A stretch of DNA of 64,000 bases from NCBI GenBank assembly GCA_017408735.1, contig JAFQUB010000050.1, positions 1 to 64,000 of the forward strand. The letters run 5' to 3'. The notes under the pieces were generated by a model that did not search any database, was not told the DNA's origin, and saw nothing but the letters and a program-made list of their open reading frames with translations. The stretch is from Lachnospiraceae bacterium (GTDB lineage Bacteria; Bacillota; Clostridia; Lachnospirales; Lachnospiraceae). The position numbers and the translations under genes were made by a program. Shown piece by piece: positions 8,718-18,435 of the stretch. Numbering within the stretch: the stretch's first letter is position 1; each line of letters starts with the position of its first letter.

Positions 8718-10799
8718 TTATTTTACAAGTGCAATAATTTCATCCAAAATCTGCTCTACCGTATCCCGGTCGGTTGGCCGGTAAATTCTGTAAACCGGTA
8801 TCTGTTGTGCAATCTGCAAGGTAGTCTGAAACATATCGGCAGATAACCCTGAGCTATTGGAAAACAAATACTGGGAAAACATATTTGCCGACATTAATTT
8901 CAGCAAATCCAGGCCATCCGCCTTTTCCACCCGGAAACTGTTGTCTTTGGTGTCTGGTATAATTTCAAAAATTCCCTTTAATTTTCCCGGTCCAGAACAC
9001 ATTTCATCATCGGAAAGTTTTACTCTGTACTTGTCCCTTATTTCATTGATACACTCGATTTCTTCTAACTTATATCCTTCTTTTAGTGCTGTATCCCTGC
9101 AAAACTTCTGCTGTGGAACAGCAATCTGTACATATGGTACTCCATTTTCTAATTTGATAGCAGATACATCATCTGCAATCAGTTTATAACCACGTTTACG
9201 CAGACCCGTGGAAATGGTAGATTTTCCAGCTCCACTATTGCCAATAATGGTTACGGCTCCCTCCTCATTCCCCACGGTAGAGCCATGGAGAGTCACTATA
9301 TTTTTCATATACAGTATAAATGCAAGTCCGTGACTTATAATGTATGGTTTGATTTTTTCATCCGAAAAGTGGAGTTCTTTTTTATCGGCAACAATTTCAT
9401 TGCCATTTTGCACTAGAAATCTGCCGTGAGCGCTTTCAAACCACACACGATTGGATTGTATCATTTGAAGCTGTGGATTCTGTAACATCCCATGCTCTTC
9501 ACAATAATGAACATATACATCCGCATCTTCTTTCGCAATTCCTGTAGATTCTCCCGGAATTAGTTCTGACATTTCAATTTCCGAAGCAACAGTCAGCCCA
9601 TAAATCTGATAAAAATACGGTGCATTTTTCTTTGCCGCTTTTAAATCTTTAGTAAATATAATTTCTTTTTCTTCTATTTCTCCTGCGGAAGTTTCCTGAC
9701 AGGTCAACCCCCACAAATGAATGGCTTTCACTTTTTCTTTTGCACGTTTTAACACACTTTTATACTCCGGTTCTGATAAATGCTTCTCCGGATTATCATA
9801 GGCATCCATACCATCCACATACGGCCTGGTTAACATTTGCATTTTTATTTCATCTTCCACCTGAAATGGCGCCATAATTTTATTAATCATTTCTACCAAA
9901 AGATATCCCTTCATATCCACACTTGGAAGAGAACGACGCTTCATAATAGAGCTATCCATTTTTAGATAGTGAATACAGCACTGAAAGAAGGACTCACAGA
10001 AGGTTGCATATCCCAATGCATCCATTTTCTTCCAAAATGAGCTGTAATCTATATATTTTCCATACTTATTGATGTATAAGGTAATGTCTACCAGACCGCT
10101 GAAGCTCATACCTTCCACAATGATATGTTTTATGATATGAAACATCTGATAAATAAGATGTTCCTCATAACCCAATGTGGTCAATTTCACATCCCAAGCC
10201 TTCATCTGAAGGAAGCTTGACTCATCTGTAATTCCAAAATCTTCTAACATATCAATCTTTGGACCTTTAAATTCTTCCCAAAGACTATAATGCAACTCCA
10301 AACGGTGTGCCGGATTTTCACGGTAATACACCGGAACCTGACCGGTGGAGTCATGGGTATCCTTTTGATAATCTAATTTTTTTAAAAATTTTGCTATTTT
10401 TGCAGTATCTTCTTTTTTTATCAGAATATCTGTGTCGTTTGAGGTGCGATACAATGGATTTGGAAACAAATCTGCCAACACAAAACCTTTAAAAACAGTA
10501 TATTTAATTCCTTCTTCGCCAGCTTTCTCAGCAAACTCTGCAAAAGCATTTTTGCACTCTAATGCTTTCTCTGTCCCAAAAAGATATTCCTGATGCCATT
10601 TTTCCAGTATTTCTTCTGAAATTATGTAATCTTCTGATAAACGTTTTGCTGTTTCATAGGTTAACACCGCCAACTTAGAACCTTCTGCCATTTTGTATAA
10701 AACTTCCCAATTGACACCTTCATAATTATAACCTGTACCATATGGTGCATAAAGCGCTTCATATACTACATGCAAAAATGTTTCTGCTGTACGATACAT
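8718..10799 (-). CDS. Fused nucleotidyltransferase (NTP_transf_5-like) and HPr-kinase-like protein
   Basis: In this 693-residue protein, residues about 80-330 resemble the uncharacterised nucleotidyltransferase family PF14907, with FKGFVLADLFPNPLYRTS followed by the acidic pair D122/D124 in NDTDILI. Residues about 390-690 resemble the HPr kinase fold: a P-loop GNSGAGKST near residue 520 and the downstream KLIADDV motif. In lasso-peptide clusters separate proteins of these two types modify the peptide, and the HPr-kinase homologue can phosphorylate its C-terminus. Here they are fused and followed by a small peptide gene. Substrates are not known; a role in modifying that peptide is inference. 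Confidence 0.75.
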   Translation of the reverse strand: MYRTAETFLHVVYEALYAPYGTGYNYEGVNWEVLYKMAEGSKLAVLTYETAKRLSEDYIISEEILEKWHQEYLFGTEKALECKNAFAEFAEKAGEEGIKYTVFKGFVLADLFPNPLYRTSNDTDILIKKEDTAKIAKFLKKLDYQKDTHDSTGQVPVYYRENPAHRLELHYSLWEEFKGPKIDMLEDFGITDESSFLQMKAWDVKLTTLGYEEHLIYQMFHIIKHIIVEGMSFSGLVDITLYINKYGKYIDYSSFWKKMDALGYATFCESFFQCCIHYLKMDSSIMKRRSLPSVDMKGYLLVEMINKIMAPFQVEDEIKMQMLTRPYVDGMDAYDNPEKHLSEPEYKSVLKRAKEKVKAIHLWGLTCQETSAGEIEEKEIIFTKDLKAAKKNAPYFYQIYGLTVASEIEMSELIPGESTGIAKEDADVYVHYCEEHGMLQNPQLQMIQSNRVWFESAHGRFLVQNGNEIVADKKELHFSDEKIKPYIISHGLAFILYMKNIVTLHGSTVGNEEGAVTIIGNSGAGKSTISTGLRKRGYKLIADDVSAIKLENGVPYVQIAVPQQKFCRDTALKEGYKLEEIECINEIRDKYRVKLSDDEMCSGPGKLKGIFEIIPDTKDNSFRVEKADGLDLLKLMSANMFSQYLFSNSSGLSADMFQTTLQIAQQIPVYRIYRPTDRDTVEQILDEIIALVK

Positions 10800-10832
10800 A
10801 AAAACCTCCCGTATTATTTGATTTTTATTCCG

Positions 10833-10863
10833 AAAAAGGGGTTCTGCTCAGAACCCCTTTTTT
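10833..10863 (-). terminator. Terminator after the secreted starch-binding-type gene
   Basis: The 12-bp stem AAAAAGGGGTTC/GAACCCCTTTTT (10833-10844 with 10851-10862) with a T run lies between the secreted protein gene and the kinase-like gene, both on the minus strand. Confidence 0.85.
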
Positions 10864-10886
10864 GTGTTATTATACAATATTTTCTT

Positions 10887-13136
10887 TTATTTCTCAAGTG
10901 AAGAAATGGTCTGATTCTGAATTCCATAAACACCCGGTTGCGTCAGATTATAGTTTGATGCATTTTTAGAATCCCATGAGCCATTTCCATTATTAAAGCA
11001 TACTGCTGCTGTTGTATCTTCGCCTAAATCAATTACATATTTCCATGCATATCCGTTACCATCACTGACAGCTTCCATTTTCACTCCTGGAACTGCTGTC
11101 CAGCTATCATTTCCTGCCTTATAGTGAATATATGCCTGTGACCAGTTTGTATTGTTGTAATAAATTGTAATTGTGTTGGTTGCCGGTACTTCTGTTGGAA
11201 CAGGAGTAGCTGTTGGTGCTACTGTTGCTGTAGCTTCTGGTGTTGGTGTGGCTGTTGGTGCTACTGTTGCTGTAGCTTCTGGTGTTGGTGTGGCTGTTGG
11301 TTCTACTGCTGTCAATGTATAAATAGAAGTATTTTTAATACCATAGATTCCCGGTTTGCTTAAACTATAGTTTGAAGAATTCTTTGAATCCCAAGAACCA
11401 TTTCCATTGTTAAAGCATACTGTCGCTTTTGTGTCTGCACCAAGCTCGATTACGTATTTCCAGTTGTATCCATTCTGTTCTGTACATGCTTCCATCTTTG
11501 CTCCCGGAACAGTAGTCCAGCTTCCATTTCCTTTTTTGTAATGAATATATGCCTGTGACCAGCTTGTATTTTTATAATATACTGTAATAATATTCTGTGA
11601 TTCTTTTTCCACATCAATCACTACGTCTTTTGTAATAGTCATTGGCCAAGAAGTAACTTCTTCACCATCGCAGTAATATGTGTAATTATATCCTTCTGTT
11701 TCATAGTTATCCGGAATATTTAACGCACCTGTTTCATCTGCATATACTTCTACTTCTTGGCCCTCCAGCACAAATGTAGCTTTATGTACAGCAGTCTTTG
11801 TTACATATACCGTAATATTTCCATTAATTTCATAATTGCCTGCCTGAATTGCTTCGGTAACATCTACATTATTTACTTTGTATGTATATTCATAACCTGT
11901 TTCTTCATATCCGTAAGGTAGACTGAGCTGATTCTGTACATCGCAATACTTCGCTGTTCTAACACCATTTAAATCAAATGTTGCTTTGAAATTAGAAACA
12001 CGTCCTTCAGAATCTACCTGCCCTGCATAATCCCAAAGCGAAGTATCTGTTAAATCCATATGTAATGCCGGACGCACGGAATAATCCGTATAATCTACAT
12101 TATTTCCACCCTTGTGTACATCACCACTATAACATACTACATTAACACGGTAAGTTCCATCACCGGAAGAACGAAGCCAGCTGTAGTTATACCCATAACT
12201 TGTAAAAGCTCCCATTGCACGGCAAAAAGCTGTGTTCTGTGTATATCTGTAATTATCTGCTGTAAATCCATAGCTTGCATAAGTTCCTGAACCCACTGCC
12301 TGCTTATATGACAACAGGAAAATATCATCCTTAGTATCCGTTCCATCATAATAATGATGATAACTTTCTGTATTATCTACTGTTGTAGTTAAAATTGCAT
12401 TCTGTTCTTTATCAGAAAATGCCATTGCTTTAAAGCTATATCCTTCTGAGTAATCATAATCATATGTATTATTATCACTGCCATAACCATTTAAAAAGCT
12501 TCTGATTGTGCTGTATTTCCATCTGTTTGAATCTTTTGGCTGTCCATTTACATAAGTAATCTTCTTTGTTGGATGAAACTGCTGATCATCTAAACTCTTG
12601 TCCGCCAAAAGAAGGGCATCTGTACCATCTTCATTTACAGAAAGTACACGCCATTTGATTGGTTCATACTGGAAATAATGATAAGTTTCTGCATCTTCTG
12701 CCCAATCATAAAAGTTGGCATCACCACTGGTTGCATAAGTAGCATCTGCCATTTTCATACGAAGATATTTTGTTCCACTGGCAGCTACATAATATGCCAT
12801 AGTTCCATCTTCGCCTTTCGCCGGATTGTTTAAAGGTACCCAATTGCTTTCAGCTACATTTTTTAACAATGCTATTTTCTTGCTATTTGTTATTTCGCTT
12901 TGTGGATACTCACCGAAATAAATACAATTCCACACCATTTCGTTTACGCCATCTGCGTCTACATCTTTTTCTGTTGCAGATGCAAGAGCTGAATCTGCGT
13001 TACCGGCAGCATCTGCCTCTAAAATCAGCCCAAGGTTTTGCGCTGCATCCAGTGGGATTCCTCCTAAAACTCCAGTAACTGACATGGCAGTCGCCAATAC
13101 AACGGAGGAAAATGTTTTTATGAATTTCGTTTTCAT
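10887..13136 (-). CDS. Secreted protein with DUF6273-like domain and two C-terminal CBM25/26-like modules
   Basis: I place the start at 13136, where GAAAGGAG precedes ATG and a signal peptide begins (MKTKFIKTFSSVVLATAMSV); an in-frame ATG 26 codons upstream lacks these signs. After cleavage come a domain of about 290 residues with the WKYSTIRSFLNG and SVRPALHMDL patterns of DUF6273, two short beta-repeat units, and two tandem modules of about 90 residues (each with NxxWSQAYIHYK and CFNNGNGSWDSKN). The modules are joined by a repetitive Pro/Thr linker (PTATPTPEATATVA). The modules resemble starch-binding CBM25/26. No catalytic domain is visible, so it is more likely a binding or display protein than an amylase. 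It has its own promoter and terminator. Confidence 0.75.
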   Translation of the reverse strand: MKTKFIKTFSSVVLATAMSVTGVLGGIPLDAAQNLGLILEADAAGNADSALASATEKDVDADGVNEMVWNCIYFGEYPQSEITNSKKIALLKNVAESNWVPLNNPAKGEDGTMAYYVAASGTKYLRMKMADATYATSGDANFYDWAEDAETYHYFQYEPIKWRVLSVNEDGTDALLLADKSLDDQQFHPTKKITYVNGQPKDSNRWKYSTIRSFLNGYGSDNNTYDYDYSEGYSFKAMAFSDKEQNAILTTTVDNTESYHHYYDGTDTKDDIFLLSYKQAVGSGTYASYGFTADNYRYTQNTAFCRAMGAFTSYGYNYSWLRSSGDGTYRVNVVCYSGDVHKGGNNVDYTDYSVRPALHMDLTDTSLWDYAGQVDSEGRVSNFKATFDLNGVRTAKYCDVQNQLSLPYGYEETGYEYTYKVNNVDVTEAIQAGNYEINGNITVYVTKTAVHKATFVLEGQEVEVYADETGALNIPDNYETEGYNYTYYCDGEEVTSWPMTITKDVVIDVEKESQNIITVYYKNTSWSQAYIHYKKGNGSWTTVPGAKMEACTEQNGYNWKYVIELGADTKATVCFNNGNGSWDSKNSSNYSLSKPGIYGIKNTSIYTLTAVEPTATPTPEATATVAPTATPTPEATATVAPTATPVPTEVPATNTITIYYNNTNWSQAYIHYKAGNDSWTAVPGVKMEAVSDGNGYAWKYVIDLGEDTTAAVCFNNGNGSWDSKNASNYNLTQPGVYGIQNQTISSLEK

Positions 13137-13173
13137 AGATTGCTCCTTTCGTAAACTGTTTTTTTCTTTGTTT

Positions 13174-13202
13174 ATACTATCATAGGCTTGTTTCTTTCTC
13201 AA
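13174..13202 (-). promoter_or_regulatory. Promoter of the secreted starch-binding-type gene
   Basis: TTGAGA (13197-13202) and TAGTAT (13174-13179) on the minus strand are 17 nt apart, about 35 nt before the chosen start codon at 13136. This supports that start over the longer ORF, whose ATG would lie upstream of the promoter. Confidence 0.55.
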
Positions 13203-13248
13203 TTCTTCTAACAAATTTGTAACATTTTTGGAATAAGCAACTCACGTC

Positions 13249-13284
13249 AAAAAGACCATCCAGCCGCAACTGAATGGTCTTTTT
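13249..13284 (-). terminator. Terminator downstream of tpiA
   Basis: The arms 13249-13259 and 13274-13284 (AAAAAGACCAT/ATGGTCTTTTT) pair perfectly, extended by a CAG/CTG step, and close the glycolytic transcript. Confidence 0.85.
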
Positions 13285-13326
13285 CTCACCTTTCTGGTGT
13301 CTTTATTTATTAAATTTGTCCAACAC

Positions 13327-14079
13327 TTATTTGTTGTAATTAACAATGTTTCCAAATTCCGGCTTTAAGGAAGCTCCACCTACTAAACCACCATCGATGT
13401 CTGGTTTTGCAAATAATTCTGCTGCATTTCCGCCATTTACAGAACCGCCGTACTGGATACGGATTGCTTCTGCTGTAGCTTCATCATAAACTTCTTTAAT
13501 GCACTGACGAATTGCTGCACATACTTCCTGTGCCTGATCGGATGTAGCTGTTTCACCTGTTCCGATTGCCCAGATTGGTTCGTAAGCGATAACTGCTGTT
13601 TTCGCCTGATCTGCTGTTACATTCTGGAATGCAATCTTAATCTGCATACGAATCCAGTCAATGTAAACACCCTGTTTTCTCTGTGTTAAAGATTCCCCAC
13701 AGCAGATGATTGGTGTAATACCATGTTCGAAAGCTTTTAATACTTTCTTGTTTACTGTTTCATCTGTTTCTGCAAAGTAATCTCTTCTTTCAGAATGTCC
13801 AAGTACTACATATTTTACGCCTGCATCTACAAGCATAGCCGGTGAAATTTCACCTGTGAAAGCACCACTTTCTTCAAAGTACATATTTTCAGCACCGATG
13901 TTGATGTTGCTTCCCTTAGCAGCTTCCATAGCCGGGATAATATCAATTGCAGGTACGCAGAATACTACATCTACTTCTTCGTTTGCAACTAATGGTTTTA
14001 ATTCGTTAATTAAAGCAACTGCCTCACTTGGAGTTTTGTTCATTTTCCAGTTACCTGCAATAATTTTCTTTCTTGCCAT
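13327..14079 (-). CDS. tpiA: Triosephosphate isomerase
   Basis: This enzyme interconverts dihydroxyacetone phosphate and glyceraldehyde 3-phosphate. The 250-residue chain has the N-terminal GNWKMNKT, catalytic H95 in VLGHSERR, catalytic E167 in [11 protein letters not shown], and the phosphate loop GGSVNGGNA. It is the last gene of a gap-pgk-tpiA run and is separated from pgk by a 178-nt gap that contains an extended RNA hairpin (14132-14245). Confidence 0.97.
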   Translation of the reverse strand: MARKKIIAGNWKMNKTPSEAVALINELKPLVANEEVDVVFCVPAIDIIPAMEAAKGSNINIGAENMYFEESGAFTGEISPAMLVDAGVKYVVLGHSERRDYFAETDETVNKKVLKAFEHGITPIICCGESLTQRKQGVYIDWIRMQIKIAFQNVTADQAKTAVIAYEPIWAIGTGETATSDQAQEVCAAIRQCIKEVYDEATAEAIRIQYGGSVNGGNAAELFAKPDIDGGLVGGASLKPEFGNIVNYNK

Positions 14080-14131
14080 TTTAAAATTCTCCTTACACTG
14101 TTTCCTTTTCTTTTTTATAGATTATAATTGT

Positions 14132-14245
14132 TTGAAAAGCCCTTTAAGGCTATGGAGATAAGACCCCAAAATTGTTGAAGCCTCTGCTGAAACAATTTTC
14201 GTTTTCAGGGGGCTTATCGGAATGTTTAGCCGCCGGGATTTTCAA
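14132..14245 (-). ncRNA. Candidate structured RNA element between pgk and tpiA
   Basis: Nested complementary blocks fold the whole stretch into one long irregular hairpin: 14132-14138 with 14239-14245, 14140-14142 with 14235-14237, 14148-14152 with 14227-14231, 14157-14162 with 14213-14218, 14164-14167 with about 14208-14211, and 14168-14176 with 14191-14199. The paired blocks are separated by small internal loops. It does not match a riboswitch class I know and lacks a trailing U run. It could be an mRNA stabiliser or processing element, or a palindromic mobile repeat. Confidence 0.5.
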
Positions 14246-14257
14246 GGAATTATAATC

Positions 14258-15469
14258 TTATTTATCGTTTGCTGCAGCTACACCTGGTAATTCTTTTCCT
14301 TCTAAGAATTCAAGAGATGCTCCGCCACCTGTAGAGATGTGTGACATTTTGTCACCAAATCCTAACTGGTTAACTGCTGCTGCAGAATCTCCACCACCGA
14401 TAATTGTTGTAGCGTCTGTTTCTGCTAAAGCTTTTGCTACTGCAACTGTTCCTTCTTTTAAAATTGGGTTTTCGAATACACCCATTGGTCCGTTCCATAC
14501 AACTGTTTTTGCTGTTTTAACTGCTTCTGCATATAAAGCTGCTGTCTTTGGTCCGATATCTAAGCCCATTTTATCTGCTGGGATTGCATCTGCATCTACT
14601 GCATCTACTGCAATTTCAGCATCAATTGGATTAGGGAATGCATCTGCTACAACAGCATCTACCGGAAGAAGTAATTTCTTTCCAAGTTTTTCTGCTTTTT
14701 CAATCATTTCTTTACAGTAATCTAATTTTGTATCATCTACTAAAGAAGTACCGATTTCTTTACCCTGAGCTTTTAAGAATGTGAATGCCATACCACCACC
14801 GATGATTAATGTATCACATTTTTCTAATAAGTTAGAAATAACATTTAATTTGTCTGCAACTTTAGCTCCACCAAGGATAGAAACGAATGGACGAACTGGT
14901 GTTTCTACTGCATTTCCTAAGAAATCGATTTCTTTCTGCATTAAGTATCCAACTACGGCTGTGTCAACTAAGCTTGCAACACCAACATTTGAGCAGTGTG
15001 CTCTGTGAGCTGTACCGAATGCATCGTTTACGAATACATCACAGATAGAAGCTAAATCTTTGCTGAATGCTTCTCCGTTCTTTGTTTCTTCTGCACGGAA
15101 ACGTGTATTTTCAAGAAGGATTACTTCTCCATCTTTCATTGCTTCTACAGCAGCTTTTGCATTTTCGCCAACTACTTCTAAGTCTGCTGCAAATTTTACT
15201 TCCTGTCCAAGTAATTCAGATAAACGAGCTGCTACCGGAGCAAGTGTCTTTGTCTGCTTGTCTTCTTCTGTTTTTACTTTTCCTAAGTGAGAGCAAAGAA
15301 TGATTTTTCCGCCATCAGCGATTAATTTCTTAATTGTTGGAAGTGCTGCTACAAGACGGTTTTCGTCTGTGATTTTTCCATCTTTTAAAGGTACGTTGAA
15401 GTCACATCTTACTAATACTTTTTTTCCTGCTACGTTGATATCATCAACTGATTTTTTATTTAATCCCAT
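14258..15469 (-). CDS. pgk: Phosphoglycerate kinase
   Basis: The enzyme makes ATP from 1,3-bisphosphoglycerate. The 403-residue product shows [14 protein letters not shown], the [13 protein letters not shown] helix, [45 protein letters not shown] and the terminal IGGGDSAAA with [15 protein letters not shown]. The start codon follows an AGGAGG site. It lies downstream of gap, separated by a strong terminator (15525-15552), and upstream of tpiA. Confidence 0.97.
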   Translation of the reverse strand: MGLNKKSVDDINVAGKKVLVRCDFNVPLKDGKITDENRLVAALPTIKKLIADGGKIILCSHLGKVKTEEDKQTKTLAPVAARLSELLGQEVKFAADLEVVGENAKAAVEAMKDGEVILLENTRFRAEETKNGEAFSKDLASICDVFVNDAFGTAHRAHCSNVGVASLVDTAVVGYLMQKEIDFLGNAVETPVRPFVSILGGAKVADKLNVISNLLEKCDTLIIGGGMAFTFLKAQGKEIGTSLVDDTKLDYCKEMIEKAEKLGKKLLLPVDAVVADAFPNPIDAEIAVDAVDADAIPADKMGLDIGPKTAALYAEAVKTAKTVVWNGPMGVFENPILKEGTVAVAKALAETDATTIIGGGDSAAAVNQLGFGDKMSHISTGGGASLEFLEGKELPGVAAANDK

Positions 15470-15524
15470 TGATTAAACCTCCTAATTATTATTTTTATCC
15501 TGACATAAATCTTGAGTAAAACAA

Positions 15525-15552
15525 AAGGTCCGGTCCACATAGACCGGACCTT
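15525..15552 (-). terminator. Terminator between gap and pgk
   Basis: An 11-bp perfect stem (15525-15535 with 15542-15552) with a 6-nt loop is followed on the minus strand by TTTTGTTTT. It can uncouple gap transcription from pgk-tpiA. Confidence 0.85.
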
Positions 15553-15592
15553 ACATGTCCTATTAAATCGTGGTAATTACTTACCCCGTAAA

Positions 15593-16609
15593 TTAAGCTA
15601 ATTCAGAGAAGTACTTAATTGTACGAACCATCTGGCTTGTGTAGCTGTTTTCATTGTCATACCATGAAACAACCTGAACTTCATATAAATCGTCAGATAC
15701 TTTAGATACCATTGTCTGAGTTGCATCAAATAATGAACCAAATTTCATTCCTACGATATCGCTAGATACGATTTCGTCTTCATTGTATCCGAAAGATTCG
15801 TTAGCTGCTGCTTTCATAGCTGCATTGATTCCTTCAACAGTTACGTCTGTTCCCTTAACAACTGCTGTAAGAATAGTTGTAGAACCTGTTGGAGTTGGTA
15901 CACGCTGTGCAGAACCGATTAATTTTCCGTTTAATTCTGGAATAACTAAACCGATAGCTTTTGCAGCACCTGTTGAGTTTGGAACGATATTTACTGCTGC
16001 TGCACGAGATCTTCTTAAATCACCTTTTCTCTGTGGTCCGTCAAGAGTCATCTGATCTCCTGTGTAAGCATGGATTGTACACATAATACCTGACTGGATT
16101 GCTGCATATTTGTTTAATGCATCAGCCATAGGTGCTAAACAGTTTGTTGTACAAGAAGCAGCTGAGATAACTGTATCTTCTGCTTTTAATGTATCATGGT
16201 TTACATTGTAAACGATTGTAGGAAGGTCGTTTCCTGCTGGTGCAGAGATAACAACTTTACGAGCACCTGCTGTGATATGTGCAGAAGCTTTATCCTTAGA
16301 GCAGTAGAAACCTGTACATTCAAGAACAACGTCTACGTTTAATTCTCCCCAAGGACATTTGCTAGCATCAGCTTCAGCGTAGATTTTGATTTCTTTTCCA
16401 TCAACTGTGATAGAATCTTCTCCTGCTGTTACTGTATCAGCCTTTTCATATTTACCCTGTGATGAGTCATACTTTAATAAGTGAGCTAACATCTTAGGAC
16501 TTGTTAAGTCGTTGATTGCTACTACTTCATATCCTTCTGCTCCGAACATCTGTCTGAATGCAAGACGTCCAATACGTCCAAAACCATTGATCGCTACTTT
16601 TACTGCCAT
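15593..16609 (-). CDS. gap: Glyceraldehyde-3-phosphate dehydrogenase
   Basis: The NAD-dependent glycolytic enzyme is 338 residues long. It has the Rossmann start [13 protein letters not shown], the catalytic cysteine C153 in [12 protein letters not shown], the SxTG-type phosphate site in IHAYTGDQ and the C-terminal [15 protein letters not shown] Rex-like operator lies about 120 nt upstream (16731-16748), which fits redox control of this gene in anaerobic Firmicutes. Confidence 0.97.
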   Translation of the reverse strand: MAVKVAINGFGRIGRLAFRQMFGAEGYEVVAINDLTSPKMLAHLLKYDSSQGKYEKADTVTAGEDSITVDGKEIKIYAEADASKCPWGELNVDVVLECTGFYCSKDKASAHITAGARKVVISAPAGNDLPTIVYNVNHDTLKAEDTVISAASCTTNCLAPMADALNKYAAIQSGIMCTIHAYTGDQMTLDGPQRKGDLRRSRAAAVNIVPNSTGAAKAIGLVIPELNGKLIGSAQRVPTPTGSTTILTAVVKGTDVTVEGINAAMKAAANESFGYNEDEIVSSDIVGMKFGSLFDATQTMVSKVSDDLYEVQVVSWYDNENSYTSQMVRTIKYFSELA

Positions 16610-16687
16610 CTTTCATTTCCTCCTAAAAGCTTATAAATTTTATTTTCACAACAGAAAACACATCTTATGTATCTTCTATTGCTTTCC

Positions 16688-16748
16688 CTGTCACTTTGAC
16701 AGTGGATTACGCTAGAATTTGTTGATAAGATTGTTAAAATTTCATCAA
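16688..16748 (-). promoter_or_regulatory. gap leader: Rex-like operator and 5' hairpin
   Basis: TTGTTAA (16731-16737) plus TCATCAA (16742-16748) around four bases matches the Rex consensus TTGTTAA-N4-TTAACAA at 12 of 14 arm positions. Rex is an NADH-sensing repressor known to control gap in several Firmicutes. Closer to the gene, CTGTCA/TGACAG (16688-16693 with 16697-16702) forms a 5'-UTR hairpin. No clean -10/-35 pair is evident. The rest of 16616-16945 holds the opposing hisJ-like promoter and nothing else I can support. Confidence 0.4.
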
Positions 16749-16945
16749 CCTATTACATTTTACCTAATTTGTTCCAAAAATTCAAGTCATATTTCGAATT
16801 ATTTTTTGAAAACATGACACTTTCATAGTTTTTACACTTTCTGTGGGATTTTACTCGTATATTTCGTGATTTTGTACAAGTTCCTTTTTGGAATCTGTAT
16901 GGTATACTTTGTGGGAAAAGTATTCTACATATAGGAGGTTTTACC

Positions 16946-17752
16946 ATGATACATTCAGATTTTCATTTACATACATCGTTTTCCGGCGACAGCCAGACAC
17001 CGATGAAAAATATGATTGAACAAGGTATTGCCCTTGGCTTAAAAACTATGTGTTTTACAGAACATATGGATTTGGACTACGATCCTCAGTGTCCGGAAAA
17101 TTTTGAGCTGGATACGGAAAGTTACTTAAAATCCTACCTATGTTATCGGGAGGAATACAAAGACAAGATTGACTTACGCTTTGGCGTAGAATTGGGATTA
17201 CAGCCTCATCTTGCAGAAACCCACACCAAGTATCTTGCTTCTTTTCCTTTTGATTTTGTGATTGGTTCCTCTCATTTAATTCACGGAATTGATCCTTATT
17301 ATCCTAAATTTTTCCAATCTAATGATGAAAATTCCTGTTATTTGGAATATTTTGAATCCATTTTAGAAAACATGAATGCTTTTACAGGTTTTGATGTGTA
17401 TGGGCATATTGATTATATTGTAAGATATTGTCCTAACCGGAAGGATAATTATTCTTTTTCTGAATATACGGACATTCTGGATGAAATTTTGAAGAAAATT
17501 ATTTCTATTGGAAAAGGGATTGAAATAAATACCGGTGGCTTTAAATATGGTCTAGGGCATCCAAATCCCCACGAAGATATTTTAAAAAGATACCGGGAAC
17601 TGGGCGGTGAAATAATTACTACCGGCTCCGATGCCCATGTAACAGAATTTCTTGGCTACGAGTTTGCCCGAGCTTCTGAGATACTGAAAAACGCTGGTTT
17701 TTCCTATTATACCGTGTTTAAAAACAGACAACCGGAATTTCTCCCACTCTAA
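16946..17752 (+). CDS. hisJ: PHP-family histidinol-phosphatase
   Basis: The 268-residue protein is a PHP-domain phosphoesterase of the histidinol-phosphatase (HisJ/HisK) type. It has the metal motif DFHLHTSFSGDS at the start, MCFTEHMDLDY, VIGSSHLIHG, DVYGHIDYIVRY, and GSDAHVTEFLG at the C-terminus. It would perform the penultimate step of histidine synthesis, but no other his gene is near and related PHP proteins can have other phosphate esters as substrates. The start has AGGAGG, and a TATACT -10 preceded by TGG lies at 16903-16908. Confidence 0.8.
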   Translation: MIHSDFHLHTSFSGDSQTPMKNMIEQGIALGLKTMCFTEHMDLDYDPQCPENFELDTESYLKSYLCYREEYKDKIDLRFGVELGLQPHLAETHTKYLASFPFDFVIGSSHLIHGIDPYYPKFFQSNDENSCYLEYFESILENMNAFTGFDVYGHIDYIVRYCPNRKDNYSFSEYTDILDEILKKIISIGKGIEINTGGFKYGLGHPNPHEDILKRYRELGGEIITTGSDAHVTEFLGYEFARASEILKNAGFSYYTVFKNRQPEFLPL

Positions 17753-17789
17753 ATGCATTTTTGCCAAATAGAACATGAAATAAACACCC

Positions 17790-17824
17790 AAATCTGGCAT
17801 GGTCATTTCGATTAAATCTGGCAT
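17790..17824 (+). repeat. Direct repeat in the leader of the ECF substrate-binding gene
   Basis: AAATCTGGCAT occurs twice (17790-17800 and 17814-17824), a 24-nt period close to two helical turns. Spacing of this kind suits cooperative binding by a regulator. It lies 64 nt before the ECF S component gene. No known riboswitch is apparent in 17753-17887. Confidence 0.4.
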
Positions 17825-17887
17825 TTTACATCTTGCCATTTTCTCAGTACACTATCTCTAAGATTTTAGTACTAAGGAGATTTTATT

Positions 17888-18424
17888 ATGAAAAACAATG
17901 CAAGTAAATTCACTACAACCCAGATTTGCTCTATTGCACTTTTTATGGCATTAGTGTGTATATCCACTTTATTCTTTAAAGTACCAATTCCTTTAGGATA
18001 TGCTCATTTAGGAAACGGATTTATCTTTCTGGCTTCTGTATTTTTAGGGAATCCGGGCGGTATTATTTGTGCCGGCATCGGTTCTGCACTGGCAGATATG
18101 TTTGGCGGCTGGTATGCGTGGATTATTCCAACATTAATTACAAAATCCCTTATGGGTGGTGTGGTTTCATGGATTGCCTGCGGCAAAGACGGAAAAGCCA
18201 AAATACTTAGTTTCAAAACTGCCATTGCCCTTTTAACAGGAACAGTTGTTATGGTGTTAGGCTATTTTATCGGCGGAAGTATTTTAGAAGGTAGTATTGT
18301 TGCCGGAGCTGCGCAGATTCCGGGACTGGTTGGCGAAGATATAGCAGGAATTATTCTTTTCTATGTACTTGGAATTGGGCTGGAAAAAGCGGGAGCATAT
18401 AAACTGTTGCATGGACGTCAATAA
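17888..18424 (+). CDS. ECF transporter S component, vitamin specificity unknown
   Basis: The 178-residue membrane protein has about six hydrophobic helices and the family pattern PLGYAHLGNGFIFLASVFLG followed by GGIICAGIGSALADMFGG (PF07155-like). Such proteins bind a micronutrient and dock to a shared EcfAAT energising module encoded elsewhere. No biosynthetic gene is adjacent to indicate the ligand. It has an AAGGAG site and its own terminator at 18436-18485. Confidence 0.85.
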   Translation: MKNNASKFTTTQICSIALFMALVCISTLFFKVPIPLGYAHLGNGFIFLASVFLGNPGGIICAGIGSALADMFGGWYAWIIPTLITKSLMGGVVSWIACGKDGKAKILSFKTAIALLTGTVVMVLGYFIGGSILEGSIVAGAAQIPGLVGEDIAGIILFYVLGIGLEKAGAYKLLHGRQ

Positions 18425-18435
18425 CCTATAGGTTT

